Shown here one piece after another: positions 56,153 through 64,000 of a stretch of DNA of 64,000 bases. The notes below the pieces were generated by a model that made no database searches, was not told the origin of the DNA, and saw only the letters and a list, made by a program, of their open reading frames with translations. The position numbers were made by a program, and so were the translations under genes. Numbering within the stretch: the first letter of the stretch is position 1; each line of letters opens with the position of its first letter. This stretch comes from Pseudidiomarina piscicola. Its GTDB lineage: Bacteria > Pseudomonadota > Gammaproteobacteria > Enterobacterales > Alteromonadaceae. Location: contig NZ_CADCXY010000004.1 of assembly GCF_902806985.1 (NCBI RefSeq), positions 1-64,000 on the forward strand, in the 5' to 3' direction.

Positions 56153-57196
56153 ATGACCAGCATGGACCGCAACGTAGGAACCCACGATCGACCGCAATTT
56201 TGGCGTGTCGCACAGCGCTGTTGTTTAATTGCAGCGAGCGTTGATATCGCGTTCTTTGCTATTTTTCTTGTTCTAGATTCGCCTATCTTAGCCTGGGTAA
56301 ATGTCATTAGTGTTGCAATGTATGGTTTTGCACACTTCGCCTACGGACGGCGCTTAAATTGGCTAGCTGGGTGGCTCGTATGGACTGAGGTTTTGCTGCA
56401 CGCAGCGCTTGGTATCATTCTTATAGGATGGGACAGCGGCTTCCATTACTATTTGCTTATGTTCATACCGGCACTCGCCGTTACCATGACCGTGCAGCTT
56501 GCTGTCATTGCATTGATTCTGCTATGGCTGTACTACGTCGGGCTTTATGCAATTGCCCTGTACTACCCACCCATACAACCTATCACTGAACCAGCCTTGA
56601 TAGGCGTCAACCTGTTTAATCTAACCATCGTGTTTTCGATGTTTAGCTATTTGGGCTTCTTTTATGTACGCACGGTGAGCTCAGCTCATCGCAAGCTGAA
56701 CCGATTAGCCAGTACCGACGCGCTGACACTACTGCATAACCGACGCCATTTAACCGAGCTGGCGGAAACCGAAATCACTCGCGCCGAACGCTATCATAAA
56801 CCGTTAACGCTGCTACTGATCGACATCGACCACTTCAAACTGATCAACGACATTTTTGGTCATGTGAAAGGCGACGAAGTGCTCCAGCATTTGGCACAAC
56901 TTATTCGTCTTGAGCTGCGCCAACACGACCTTATTGGTCGCTGGGGCGGCGAAGAGTTCTTAGTTGTTTTGCCAGAAACAGATATTAACACCGGCGAACA
57001 AGTAGCTGAACGCATCCGTGTCGCCATCAGTCGTTATGACTGGAGCCAGAACCTGAAAAAAGATCTCGCTGTTACTTTAAGTGTCGGGCTCAGCCAATTA
57101 GGCGAGAATGAAACACTGACGCGTCTTATTAACCGAGCCGACAAGGCCCTTTATGCGAGTAAGTCGGCAGGTCGTAACCGTGTAACGGCGCTGTAA
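56153..57196 (+). CDS. membrane diguanylate cyclase
   Basis: 347 residues with about five or six N-terminal membrane helices (about 22-180: CLIAASVDIAFFAIFLVL and onward) forming an uncharacterised sensor region, then a GGDEF domain (about 185-345). The motif is RWGGEEF with I-site RQHD; LLIDIDHFKLINDIFGH and the catalytic residues are all present, so an active, product-inhibited cyclase is predicted. AAAGG lies before the ATG. It is divergent from the arsJ-GAPDH operon and convergent with another GGDEF gene 2 bases away. Confidence 0.93.
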   Translation: MTSMDRNVGTHDRPQFWRVAQRCCLIAASVDIAFFAIFLVLDSPILAWVNVISVAMYGFAHFAYGRRLNWLAGWLVWTEVLLHAALGIILIGWDSGFHYYLLMFIPALAVTMTVQLAVIALILLWLYYVGLYAIALYYPPIQPITEPALIGVNLFNLTIVFSMFSYLGFFYVRTVSSAHRKLNRLASTDALTLLHNRRHLTELAETEITRAERYHKPLTLLLIDIDHFKLINDIFGHVKGDEVLQHLAQLIRLELRQHDLIGRWGGEEFLVVLPETDINTGEQVAERIRVAISRYDWSQNLKKDLAVTLSVGLSQLGENETLTRLINRADKALYASKSAGRNRVTAL

Positions 57197-57198
57197 GC

Positions 57199-59091
57199 TT
57201 AGTTAATAATACAGTCGCCGCCTTGCGCTTTGGCTTTATATAGCAGTTTGTCGGCACGCTGAATCAGCTCCCTTGATGTTTCTCCCGGGCGTATTTTAGT
57301 GTAGCCGAAGCTCGCCGTTAACACTTTACTCGCCCGTCGGCTGTGTGTGTGGTCGATTGCCAGTTTGTGAATACGTTGCTGCAGCTGCTGCAAACGTTCT
57401 TCAACCTCTGCTGCGGTCTCAGCACGGCAAAGCATCGCTAGCTCTTCTCCACCAAAGCGATAGGTGCGGCTTTGTTCAACGCTTTTGAACAACTGACCAA
57501 TGGCGATCAGAGCGCGATCGCCCGCCTCATGACCGTAATTGTCGTTAAAACCTTTGAAATCATCCAAATCTGCCATCACAAAGAAACAGCTGACATCAGG
57601 ATTAGCCAGCACATTATCGATATCTAACTGCAGTGAACGACGGTTTAAAAGCTCGGTTAAGCCATCAAGGTGCGCCAGCTCATCGAGCTTGCGATTGGCC
57701 AAGCGCAGATCATGGGTACGCTCATCAATACGCTTTTCGAGTTGTTCGTTGGCCGCCACAAACCGGCGCGCCATGGTTCTGAAGGCACTGAGAACTTGTT
57801 TCACTTCGCCGTAACCACGCATGCGCTCAACGCTTTGCTGTTCAATTTCGTGATAGTTCTTCTGGTCAACTAAGGCGGCCACGTGCGCTAATTGGGTCAG
57901 CGGTCGTGATACTTCACGCCGCACAAAGTAAGTCATGGTCAGCAATACTGCCACCACCAGCGCCACACCAATTAACGCGATAAGTAAGGGCAAAGACAGT
58001 GCTTGGCTGGTGATCATGGCTTTTGGGTAAACCGAAAAATACCACCAGTTAGGCGTACCGAGGTGTTGCACCAAAATTAAGTAATCGTCGTCTAAGTCAT
58101 CCCAAATTTGTTGCCCTTGAACCGTGTCTCCTTGCAAAAGCCGAGCGGCTATTTCTTGATAAAGCGGGTCATCATAGGTTTCGGGGGTCAGCGTGTCTTG
58201 TCGCTCGGGACGCTTCTTTATAAGGGTTGAACTACTAACCAAGGCTCCTGTTTCATTGAGTACGTAGGTTTCAACATTCTCACCCTCGGTTTGGTTCAAG
58301 GTTTCGTTCAATTGCTGCAAGCCAACGTCAAAACTCGTGTTAATCAGATGCTGGCCGTGTAAATCTAATGGCTGCTGATAGGTGATGGTCCAGTAGCCCG
58401 ACGAATGATCATGGTACAACCCGGTCCAAATTGGTGTTCGGCTTGGGTTTTCATGTTGCAAGGTCGAACGAACCGTCGAGTAGTCCGTAATCACTAAGTC
58501 TTTTGCTGCTTGACGCCCCCACGGATCATCCAGTGAGTATTCGGCCAAACTGTTTTCTGGGAACGAAAAATGAGTGTTCGTTACCTGCTTACGCCAAGCC
58601 GGTGCCATCTCGCTCAGCACGATGACACTAATCACCAAACGCGCTTTGTATTCGTCGGACAAAGGCCGAGGCCCGGGGCCCACAAAAACGCTTAATCCGC
58701 GAAATAAACGGTCATCGATCTGGGTGCCTGAGAAAAAACGTTCTTGCAGACGAAAAACGCCTGGCGAGGTTTCCTCAAACCACTTTTCAAAGCGACCAAT
58801 TATTTCTGGGTTTCCAACAAAAGCTTGATAACGATCAAGATACGCCTGGCTCAAAAGTTCCGCTTGAGCTTCAACAGCTTGCAATTGCGCTTGATTCGAG
58901 CGAAGCTTTTCGCCCACTTGCTCCTGAAGTTGCTGCACCACCGACTGCTTCGCCGACGGGTAGGTGTTCCAAAATACAAGTGAGATGGTGGCCAGCAAAA
59001 GCACCACTGAAACGCTGATAACGTGCCACAAAAGCCGGGTCGTTAGCCGTTTCCTTGGTTCTTCGCGTCGTTCGGTATTAGGTACTGACAT
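57199..59091 (-). CDS. diguanylate cyclase with Cache-like sensor and HAMP
   Basis: 630-residue inner-membrane sensor. Helix 1 (about 22-45), a periplasmic Cache-type sensor (about 50-360, with IWTGLYHDHSSGYWTITYQQ), helix 2 (LLIALIGVALVVAVLLTMTYFV), a HAMP segment, a coiled coil (ANEQLEKRIDERTHDL) and a GGDEF domain (about 470-630). The motif reads RFGGEEL, with leucine in place of the usual phenylalanine; the I-site RxxD is absent (SVEQS instead). Catalytic residues look intact, so activity without product inhibition is expected. It is divergent from upp. Confidence 0.92.
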   Translation of the reverse strand: MSVPNTERREEPRKRLTTRLLWHVISVSVVLLLATISLVFWNTYPSAKQSVVQQLQEQVGEKLRSNQAQLQAVEAQAELLSQAYLDRYQAFVGNPEIIGRFEKWFEETSPGVFRLQERFFSGTQIDDRLFRGLSVFVGPGPRPLSDEYKARLVISVIVLSEMAPAWRKQVTNTHFSFPENSLAEYSLDDPWGRQAAKDLVITDYSTVRSTLQHENPSRTPIWTGLYHDHSSGYWTITYQQPLDLHGQHLINTSFDVGLQQLNETLNQTEGENVETYVLNETGALVSSSTLIKKRPERQDTLTPETYDDPLYQEIAARLLQGDTVQGQQIWDDLDDDYLILVQHLGTPNWWYFSVYPKAMITSQALSLPLLIALIGVALVVAVLLTMTYFVRREVSRPLTQLAHVAALVDQKNYHEIEQQSVERMRGYGEVKQVLSAFRTMARRFVAANEQLEKRIDERTHDLRLANRKLDELAHLDGLTELLNRRSLQLDIDNVLANPDVSCFFVMADLDDFKGFNDNYGHEAGDRALIAIGQLFKSVEQSRTYRFGGEELAMLCRAETAAEVEERLQQLQQRIHKLAIDHTHSRRASKVLTASFGYTKIRPGETSRELIQRADKLLYKAKAQGGDCIIN

Positions 59092-59117
59092 AAATAGCTC
59101 TTAACGCAACGTTAGTT

Positions 59118-59131
59118 AAAGGTTAACCTTT
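59118..59131. promoter_or_regulatory. 14-base perfect palindrome in the divergent upp/GGDEF intergenic region
   Basis: AAAGGTTAACCTTT is its own reverse complement and lies 49 bases before the upp ATG and 26 bases before the GGDEF gene's ATG. It could be an operator shared by both promoters. No regulator can be named. Confidence 0.4.
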
Positions 59132-59179
59132 TACGGATTATTCGTCACCCTTTTGTTATGCATTAAACACGAGGTCATT

Positions 59180-59809
59180 ATGGCTCTGCATCAAATTCAA
59201 CACCCTTTAATTCAGCATAAACTCGGACTGATGCGCGCAGCGGGTATTTCCACCAAGAGCTTTCGCGAATTAGCCAATGAACTCGGTTGCTTACTGACGT
59301 ATGAAGCCACCAAGGATTTTAAGGTAGAGGCACACAGCATCGAAGGTTGGGACGGCAGCACCATTGAAGTGCAGCGACTCAAAGGCAAGAAGGTCACCGT
59401 AGTTCCGATACTACGGGCGGGTATCGGCATGCTCGATGGGGTGCTTGATCTCATTCCCAGCGCTAAAGTCAGCGTGGTTGGCTTGTACCGTGATGAAGAA
59501 GCCCTTGAGCCAGTTGCTTATTTTGAAAAGCTCGCGGGTGAAATGCAGCAACGTACAGCGTTGGTGATTGATCCGATGCTCGCGACCGGGGGCACCATGA
59601 TCGCCACCCTTGATATGCTCAAGGAAAAAGGCTGCAAAGACATTCGAGTATTGGTGTTAGTTGCCGCCCCAGAAGGGGTAAAGAAAGTGACCGCTGCGCA
59701 TCCCGATATTCCGATTTATACAGCTGCTTTAGACCAAAAGCTCAATGAACATGGCTACATTGTGCCGGGTCTCGGTGATGCCGGCGATAAGATTTTCGGT
59801 ACGCGCTAA
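59180..59809 (+). CDS. upp: uracil phosphoribosyltransferase
   Basis: Makes UMP from uracil and PRPP in pyrimidine salvage. The start at 59180 (GAGG before it) gives 209 residues, the E. coli length; an ATG at 59153 is rejected. The PRPP-binding loop is [20 protein letters not shown], and the uracil-binding [11 protein letters not shown] is at the C-terminus. No uracil permease gene lies next to it. Confidence 0.98.
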   Translation: MALHQIQHPLIQHKLGLMRAAGISTKSFRELANELGCLLTYEATKDFKVEAHSIEGWDGSTIEVQRLKGKKVTVVPILRAGIGMLDGVLDLIPSAKVSVVGLYRDEEALEPVAYFEKLAGEMQQRTALVIDPMLATGGTMIATLDMLKEKGCKDIRVLVLVAAPEGVKKVTAAHPDIPIYTAALDQKLNEHGYIVPGLGDAGDKIFGTR

Positions 59810-59876
59810 GTGATCTTTACCTTGACCCATGGACTACACTAATAGGTACATTCGCAAAAAATGTTGGAGGCGCTAA

Positions 59877-60302
59877 ATGAAACGCACCGCAAATGCACAT
59901 TGGGAAGGTGGCTTAAAAGACGGCCAAGGTACTGTATCAACCGCTAGCGGCGTGCTCGATAAGCAGCAATACTCGTTTGGCACACGCTTTGAAAACGGCA
60001 AAGGCACCAACCCTGAAGAACTTATTGGCGCAGCGCATGCCGGCTGTTTCTCGATGGCGTTATCAATGGTGTTGGGTGAAGAAGGCATTACCGCCGAAAG
60101 CATCGATACCGAAGCCACAGTGAAACTCGAAGAAGACGATGGCGGCTTTGCCGTAACCCACGTGCATCTCGACTTAAAAGCACGTATTCCAGGCTGCGAC
60201 AAAGACCAGTTCGAAAAGGCCGCGCAAGCAGCCAAAGAAAACTGCCCAATCTCAAAGCTCTTTACTGCTGAAATTACCTTAGATACTGCGTTAGAATCAT
60301 AG
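59877..60302 (+). CDS. OsmC family organic-hydroperoxide peroxidase
   Basis: Dithiol peroxidase of the OsmC/Ohr superfamily that reduces organic hydroperoxides. The 141 residues contain the two catalytic cysteines in GAAHAGCFSMALSMVL and ENCPISKLF, the N-terminal arm NAHWEGGLKDGQGTVST and a helix around the second cysteine. The position of residues fits OsmC rather than Ohr. GGAGGCG lies before the ATG. The LLM oxidoreductase gene follows after 36 bases. Confidence 0.95.
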   Translation: MKRTANAHWEGGLKDGQGTVSTASGVLDKQQYSFGTRFENGKGTNPEELIGAAHAGCFSMALSMVLGEEGITAESIDTEATVKLEEDDGGFAVTHVHLDLKARIPGCDKDQFEKAAQAAKENCPISKLFTAEITLDTALES

Positions 60303-60338
60303 CCATCATTGGTTTAAAGCAGTAAATTTGGAGTTTTA

Positions 60339-61319
60339 ATGGTTGCGCTATCTGTACTCGATCTAGCCCCAATAACGGCTGAAAGCTCAGCGAAAGTGTC
60401 GTTGCAACGGTCAACTGAGCTGGCTCAGCATGTGGAAAAGTTAGGCTACCAACGCTTTTGGATGGCTGAACACCACAACATGACGGGTATAGCTAGCGCT
60501 GCAACCGCAGTAGCTTTAGCACACATCGGTAGTCGTACTGAATCGATCCGTATTGGCGCGGGTGGCATTATGTTACCCAACCACGCCCCACTCATCGCCG
60601 CAGAACAATTTGGCACCTTAGCAGCCCTTTATGGCGACCGAGTTGATCTTGGTTTGGGTCGCGCCCCGGGCACTGATGCAGCGACTCTTCGAGCCTTGCG
60701 CCGTACCTACAACAGTGCTGACCGGTTTCCCGACGATGTGCAAGAATTACTCGATTACCTCGACGACCCCAACCCTGCGCAACAAATCAAAGCGGTTCCG
60801 GGAAGTGGTTCGAAAGTGCCGGTATGGATTCTTGGCTCTAGTTTATTCGGCGCGCAGCTCGCGGCAAAATTGGGGCTACCCTATGCATTTGCCTCGCACT
60901 TTGCGCCCGATCACCTGCAAGCGGCTCTGGAGACCTACCGTCAGCAATTCCGCCCGTCAAAGTATTTGGCTGCGCCGCACGCCATGGCTGTGGTGAATGT
61001 ATTTGCCGCAGACGACGAGCAGGCCGCCAAACGCATGAAAAGCTCTATGCAGTTGCAGTTTATTGCCTTACGCAAAGGTAACCCCGGCCCCTTACCCGCC
61101 CCCGTAGACGCCATCGAAGAACAGGTCGACCCTATGGCTTTAGCGGCGGCGAATCATGCATTGAAGTACACTGCTTCGGGAACACCCGAGCAAGTGCACA
61201 CCTATTTAGATGATTTTGTTGCTGCAACCGGTGTGGATGAATTGATGCTGACCTGCCATGCCTATGACCATCAAGCGCGCATGCGTAGCTTCGAGATCGC
61301 AAGCGGTCGATTAAGCTAA
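60339..61319 (+). CDS. LLM-class (luciferase-like) flavin-dependent oxidoreductase
   Basis: FMN-dependent monooxygenase-like TIM barrel, 326 residues. Family signatures are [11 protein letters not shown]-type start, [40 protein letters not shown] and [12 protein letters not shown], followed by [22 protein letters not shown]. This subgroup (YhbW-like) is of unknown substrate. It follows an OsmC gene, which suggests an oxidative-stress setting, but that is weak evidence. Confidence 0.93.
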   Translation: MVALSVLDLAPITAESSAKVSLQRSTELAQHVEKLGYQRFWMAEHHNMTGIASAATAVALAHIGSRTESIRIGAGGIMLPNHAPLIAAEQFGTLAALYGDRVDLGLGRAPGTDAATLRALRRTYNSADRFPDDVQELLDYLDDPNPAQQIKAVPGSGSKVPVWILGSSLFGAQLAAKLGLPYAFASHFAPDHLQAALETYRQQFRPSKYLAAPHAMAVVNVFAADDEQAAKRMKSSMQLQFIALRKGNPGPLPAPVDAIEEQVDPMALAAANHALKYTASGTPEQVHTYLDDFVAATGVDELMLTCHAYDHQARMRSFEIASGRLS

Positions 61320-61320
61320 C

Positions 61321-61860
61321 TTAATCGCGGTCACGTTTTCCGGTGATCATCGGGCGTATCAAGGCGATACGTCCGCGCCAGCCAACCCAAACAACGGCAG
61401 CCACATGTACCAAAGCAAAACCGTAGAGCGTATTCGACAGCCACGCATGAACGGTTTCTAGCGTCGAATTACCGAACAACGCATCGATTTCTTCCATCAT
61501 GAAACCGGTAACGCCAAGCCCCACAAATAGCACAATCACCGCCATCACCATCAGCCAGCCAAGCGGGTTATGACCGCTCTGCTTAGGAACAGCTCGTTGT
61601 TTCAGGTGAGTAAAATGCTGCTGAAGTGCCTTGCGACTCAAACGCATAGTGCGAAATGAGCCATACCCCTTATCAATAAAGCCCCAGCCAATGCGCAGCA
61701 GCACCGCGGCCAGAGCTCCATAACCCACCCATTGATGAATCTGACCGCCAGCGTCCACTACAAAATAATTAATAGTGAACGCGGCCACCAGCCACCAATG
61801 GATAAGTCGAATCAGCGGATGCCAAATCCGCAGGGGTTGATCAGAGTTAGTGTGTTTCAC
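61321..61860 (-). CDS. cytochrome b561-type membrane protein
   Basis: Di-haem four-helix membrane cytochrome, 179 residues, starting with GTG at 61860. Helix 1 has the haem histidine in WHPLIRLIHWWLVAAFTINY, with further helices at residues 40-60, 95-118 and 140-165, and histidines in the last helix region (VHAWLSNTLYGFALVHVAAV). This fits the Ni/Fe-hydrogenase b-type/cytochrome b561 family, which carries electrons across the inner membrane. It is coupled to the PepSY lipoprotein upstream: its start lies 13 bases inside that gene. Confidence 0.9.
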   Translation of the reverse strand: MKHTNSDQPLRIWHPLIRLIHWWLVAAFTINYFVVDAGGQIHQWVGYGALAAVLLRIGWGFIDKGYGSFRTMRLSRKALQQHFTHLKQRAVPKQSGHNPLGWLMVMAVIVLFVGLGVTGFMMEEIDALFGNSTLETVHAWLSNTLYGFALVHVAAVVWVGWRGRIALIRPMITGKRDRD

Positions 61861-62131
61861 TCTTAATCACTTTCCCGTCAACAGGGTTAAAGTAGACCTC
61901 GACTTTGTTGCCGTCTTTGTCGGTGCCGTAAATCTCGTAACAGTTGCCTTCGGTCACCTTAAACTCATTGATGTCGTAACCTTGCTCGACTAACTGCAAC
62001 TGAAACTCAGCTTGGTCTTGCCAATCACTCATCGGTGCCACCGTGCATTGCGTCACGTCTTTGGCCGGACTACACGCCGCCACCAAACCTACCGTCATCA
62101 CAACCATTGCAAACATTGAATAAGACTTCAT
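61847..62131 (-). CDS. PepSY-domain lipoprotein
   Basis: 94 residues with a lipoprotein signal whose lipobox LVAAC places the acylated cysteine at 20. The mature part is a single PepSY domain (LVEQGYDINEFKVTEGNCYEIYGTDKDGNKVEVYFNP, ending VDGKVIKSE), which in other proteins binds or regulates exported partners. GGAG lies before the ATG. It overlaps the cytochrome gene that follows; such pairs are common and the lipoprotein may bind haem or a cytochrome domain. Confidence 0.88.
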   Translation of the reverse strand: MKSYSMFAMVVMTVGLVAACSPAKDVTQCTVAPMSDWQDQAEFQLQLVEQGYDINEFKVTEGNCYEIYGTDKDGNKVEVYFNPVDGKVIKSETH

Positions 62132-62215
62132 CGCATTCTCCTAATTAACTGAATTACCGAGCTAACTTCACTCACCCTCAGCATAGCCTAAACCACCACA
62201 TCCCGCACACCCACC

Positions 62216-62276
62216 CCAGAGGGGGCAGCCCCTACATTGTAAAGATGTCTTCCCAGAGGGGGGCTGCCCCCTCTGG
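62216..62276. repeat. 17-bp inverted repeat with nested terminator-like hairpin
   Basis: CCAGAGGGGGCAGCCCC (62216-62232) is the exact reverse complement of 62260-62276. The right arm is itself a hairpin, CCAGAGGGGG-GCTG-CCCCCTCTGG (62253-62276), followed by TGTCTTTT. In plus-strand RNA that is an intrinsic-terminator shape lying 95 bases before the HipB-like gene. No plus-strand gene ends here, so its purpose is unclear. Confidence 0.7.
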
Positions 62277-62370
62277 TGTCTTTTATATCGGAAGTGGTAT
62301 TAATGTGGTGGATGCGCTATATCTAATCGTATATGACTATATTTGTTTACGTATATATGGGGTGGTGGAC

Positions 62371-62598
62371 ATGCGAGTTGATGATGCGAATGAGTTAGGG
62401 GCGGCTATTCGGTTGGCGCGTAAGGAGCTGGGCTGGTCGCAGGCTTTTCTGGCTGAGCGGGTTGATACCACTCAAGCGTTAATTTCAAAGTTTGAGAATT
62501 CCGGCGACGGCCGTATTGATACGCTGCTGCGCATTACCGATGCGCTTGATCTGCAATTGCTGCTATTACAAAAGCGCGAGAGCCCACTATGGGATTAG
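62371..62598 (+). CDS. HipB-like helix-turn-helix regulator (XRE family), no HipA nearby
   Basis: 75 residues from the ATG at 62371 (GGTGG just before it). An upstream open frame from 62245 runs through the hairpin and is rejected. It is one XRE helix-turn-helix (about 12-60: AIRLARKELGWSQAFLAERV, then TTQALISKFEN), with a short C-terminal strand LDLQLLLLQK as in E. coli HipB. HipB is the DNA-binding antitoxin of HipA kinase. No HipA gene lies next to it; small genes on the other strand follow. Two CGTATAT repeats 22 bases apart (62328 and 62350) before the start could be its own operator. Confidence 0.82.
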   Translation: MRVDDANELGAAIRLARKELGWSQAFLAERVDTTQALISKFENSGDGRIDTLLRITDALDLQLLLLQKRESPLWD

Positions 62599-62604
62599 CA
62601 CCCG

Positions 62605-62799
62605 TCATTCATCGTCGGTGCGCGCAATCACCTCAAAGTCGCCATCACTGTGTTGCGTGATCATTACCTCGATCGGCTGACAGCAGATTTGGCAATCGAC
62701 GATTTGCTGTTGCCCGACATCATGCTCGGCGTCAATTTCGATACTATTTGGCGCCATGCAATAAGGGCAACCAAATTCTGCTTCGTAGGTTAAAGACAT
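62605..62799 (-). CDS. CPXCG-motif cysteine-rich protein
   Basis: 64-residue conserved protein of unknown function. Two cysteine pairs, CPYC near residue 11 and CQIC around residue 35 (CQICCQPIEV), form a zinc-ribbon-like site. The segment between them is acidic and the C-terminus DFEVIARTDDE is typical of the family. It overlaps the stop of the DUF1653 gene by one base (TAATG), so the two are coupled. Confidence 0.9.
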   Translation of the reverse strand: MSLTYEAEFGCPYCMAPNSIEIDAEHDVGQQQIVDCQICCQPIEVMITQHSDGDFEVIARTDDE

Positions 62800-63017
62800 T
62801 AGCTACCTCGCAAAAATTGAAATCGTGGTACCTGCTCGCCGTCCACCGTTACGCTTTCGACAAACATCGAAAAGGGTCGCACCCAAAGTTTTCGCTCGCC
62901 ATACAGCGGCCGATAAAGTACCAACACTTCTTCTGTTTCTGAGTGCCGCACCGTATCAATCACTTCATACTCGGGCCCTTTGTAGTGTTGATAGATTCCT
63001 GATTTTAACTGCTGCAT
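62799..63017 (-). CDS. DUF1653 domain protein
   Basis: 72-residue conserved protein. It has the domain's features: GIYQHYKGPEYEVIDTVRHSE, LYRPLYGERKLWVRP and a C-terminal PRFQFLR. Members have an SH3-like barrel of unknown function. It is upstream of and coupled to the CPXCG gene; the two genes often co-occur in gammaproteobacteria. Confidence 0.9.
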   Translation of the reverse strand: MQQLKSGIYQHYKGPEYEVIDTVRHSETEEVLVLYRPLYGERKLWVRPFSMFVESVTVDGEQVPRFQFLRGS

Positions 63018-63115
63018 CGCGTGATTCCATTAAACTTTAGAAGTAGTTATAGTGGGAGTATTCCTACACAGCATAGCACGTGAGAACGGTGTATCGCGTC
63101 GTTAAGGATCACACA

Positions 63116-63901
63116 ATGAACAGCATCTTCGTTTCCGGCGCTGCCGCAGGCATCGGCAAAGCAACCACACTGCGTTTCCTTGACGCTGGATGGTTGGTTG
63201 GCGCCTATGACCTCGATCAAAAAAATCTCAAGCAACTAGTTGCGCAGGTAGACGAAGAGAAGCGTCAACGCTTGGTCACAGGCACTCTCGACGTGACCGA
63301 TGAGCTGTCTTGGCAGCAGGCCCTTGATGACTTTTGCCAACATACGCAAGGCCAGCTTAATCTACTTTACAACAACGCAGGTATTCTTCACTCAGGCCCT
63401 TTTGAAAGCATCTCGCTAGATGCGCAGCAGTCGATGATAGACGTTAACGTGAAAGGGCTGCTAGCAGGCTGTTACCTGGCACTACCCTTCCTTGAAAAGG
63501 CCGCCAACGAAAGCGGTAGCGCTCGTGTAATCAATATGAGTTCGGCCAGTGCTATTTATGGACAACCGAACCTCGCGATCTACTCCGCCAGCAAATTTGC
63601 TGTGCGTGGCATTACCGAAGCACTCGACCTCGAGTGGTCGGCAAAAGGTATTAAGGTGATGGATGCCATGCCGCTATTCGTCCGCACCGAAATGGTCACC
63701 GACATGCAAGGCCACACCATTCAACGATTAGGGGTACGCCTTACGCCTGACATGATCGCCGATACCATTTATACCATGGCGCACTACCGCGGCAGTCGCG
63801 TTCACTGGTACGTGGGACGCCAAGCTAAACTTATGGGCATCGCCAGCAAATTATCACCTAGCTGGCTGGTGCGGCTCAGCAACAAATGGATCGCACGCTA
63901 G
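63116..63901 (+). CDS. short-chain dehydrogenase/reductase
   Basis: NAD(P)-dependent oxidoreductase, 261 residues from the ATG at 63116 (AAGGAT before it; the frame open from a GTG at 63080 is unlikely). It shows the cofactor motif SGAAAGIGKATTLRFLDAG, NNAGI in the LYNNAGILHSG segment, the serine-tyrosine-lysine catalytic set (NMSSASAIYG and YSASKFAVRGI) and an SDR C-terminus. Substrate unknown. The next gene starts 9 bases later on the same strand. Confidence 0.93.
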   Translation: MNSIFVSGAAAGIGKATTLRFLDAGWLVGAYDLDQKNLKQLVAQVDEEKRQRLVTGTLDVTDELSWQQALDDFCQHTQGQLNLLYNNAGILHSGPFESISLDAQQSMIDVNVKGLLAGCYLALPFLEKAANESGSARVINMSSASAIYGQPNLAIYSASKFAVRGITEALDLEWSAKGIKVMDAMPLFVRTEMVTDMQGHTIQRLGVRLTPDMIADTIYTMAHYRGSRVHWYVGRQAKLMGIASKLSPSWLVRLSNKWIAR

Positions 63902-63910
63902 CGAGCGCTT

Positions 63911-64000
63911 ATGGACAAAACCATCACCTATTATTCAAAACATGCAGAATCGTTGCGCGAGCAATACGATAGCCTCACCTTCGAGCAGGTACATGGTCAC
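63911..64000 (+). CDS. start of a class I SAM methyltransferase (cut by window edge)
   Basis: The ATG at 63911 opens a frame with 30 codons to the edge and no stop: DKTITYYSKHAESLREQYDSL, then TFEQVHGH. This is the usual N-terminus of small methyltransferases of the Methyltransf_25/UbiE-like kind, just before the SAM-binding loop. It lies 9 bases after the SDR stop, probably in the same transcript. The catalytic part is not in view. Confidence 0.55.
   Translation, partial: MDKTITYYSKHAESLREQYDSLTFEQVHGH

Noticed and set aside
62245-62370. N-terminal extension of the HipB-like gene
   Set aside because: It runs through the inverted repeat and is not HTH-like; the ATG at 62371 has a ribosome site and gives the normal domain length.

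Overview
The window looks like chromosomal DNA of a marine gammaproteobacterium of the Alteromonadales type, most likely Idiomarinaceae (Idiomarina/Pseudidiomarina/Aliidiomarina). That placement rests on conserved gene order (rho-trxA/rhlB-gppA; ubiEJB-tatABC-tatD-hemB; gmk-rpoZ-spoT), moderate GC, dense coding and many small peptidase/hydrolase genes; it is an inference, since there is no rRNA gene to confirm it. No tRNA, rRNA, CRISPR array, transposase or prophage was seen.

Left edge (1-2400): a secreted RHS/YD-repeat protein runs off the window, preceded by a small secreted protein with one YD-repeat pair. A broken RHS fragment lies on the opposite strand, and a strong palindrome lies beyond rho. 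2427-7558: rho and trxA face rhlB and a short Ppx/GppA phosphatase; hemB converges on them. 6560-17800 is one minus-strand array: trmH, recG, ubiE, ubiJ, ubiB, tatA, tatB, tatC, a small exported protein, tatD, a membrane diguanylate cyclase and hemB.

17800-27500: an accessory block separates trmH-recG from ridA-spoT-rpoZ-gmk, which are adjacent in E. coli. It holds a pseudouridine synthase, an exported M20 amidohydrolase, a CoA-transferase/hydrolase fused to a GNAT domain, a histone-deacetylase-family protein, an AMP-forming acyl-CoA synthetase, a GNAT-nitrilase fusion and an NhaC-type antiporter. The fused acetyltransferase, deacetylase and acyl-CoA synthetase together suggest a locally encoded lysine-acylation switch; this is a hypothesis.

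27500-47300: stringent response and guanylate kinase genes, LemA with an M48 protease, yajQ with a PAS-GGDEF cyclase and a methyltransferase, a DUF318-type permease, dGTPase, a Fur-box-controlled TonB receptor, a GAF-PAS-GGDEF-EAL protein, an exported M24 peptidase, a LOG-family protein and an NTF2-like protein. 47300-64000: a DSD1-type PLP enzyme; a three-gene Baeyer-Villiger monooxygenase/esterase/SMP-30 operon; a PAS-GGDEF-EAL protein with a degenerate cyclase motif; the arsJ-GAPDH pair for organoarsenate efflux; two more GGDEF proteins; upp; OsmC; a luciferase-like oxidoreductase; cytochrome b561 with a PepSY lipoprotein; a HipB-like regulator; small conserved proteins; an SDR; and the start of a methyltransferase.

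Three themes stand out. First, six GGDEF/EAL proteins plus a YajQ-type effector lie within 64 kb. Second, three inverted repeats built from 7-base units lie about 20 bases before start codons. Third, there is the acyl-transfer gene set at 19.9-24.4 kb.
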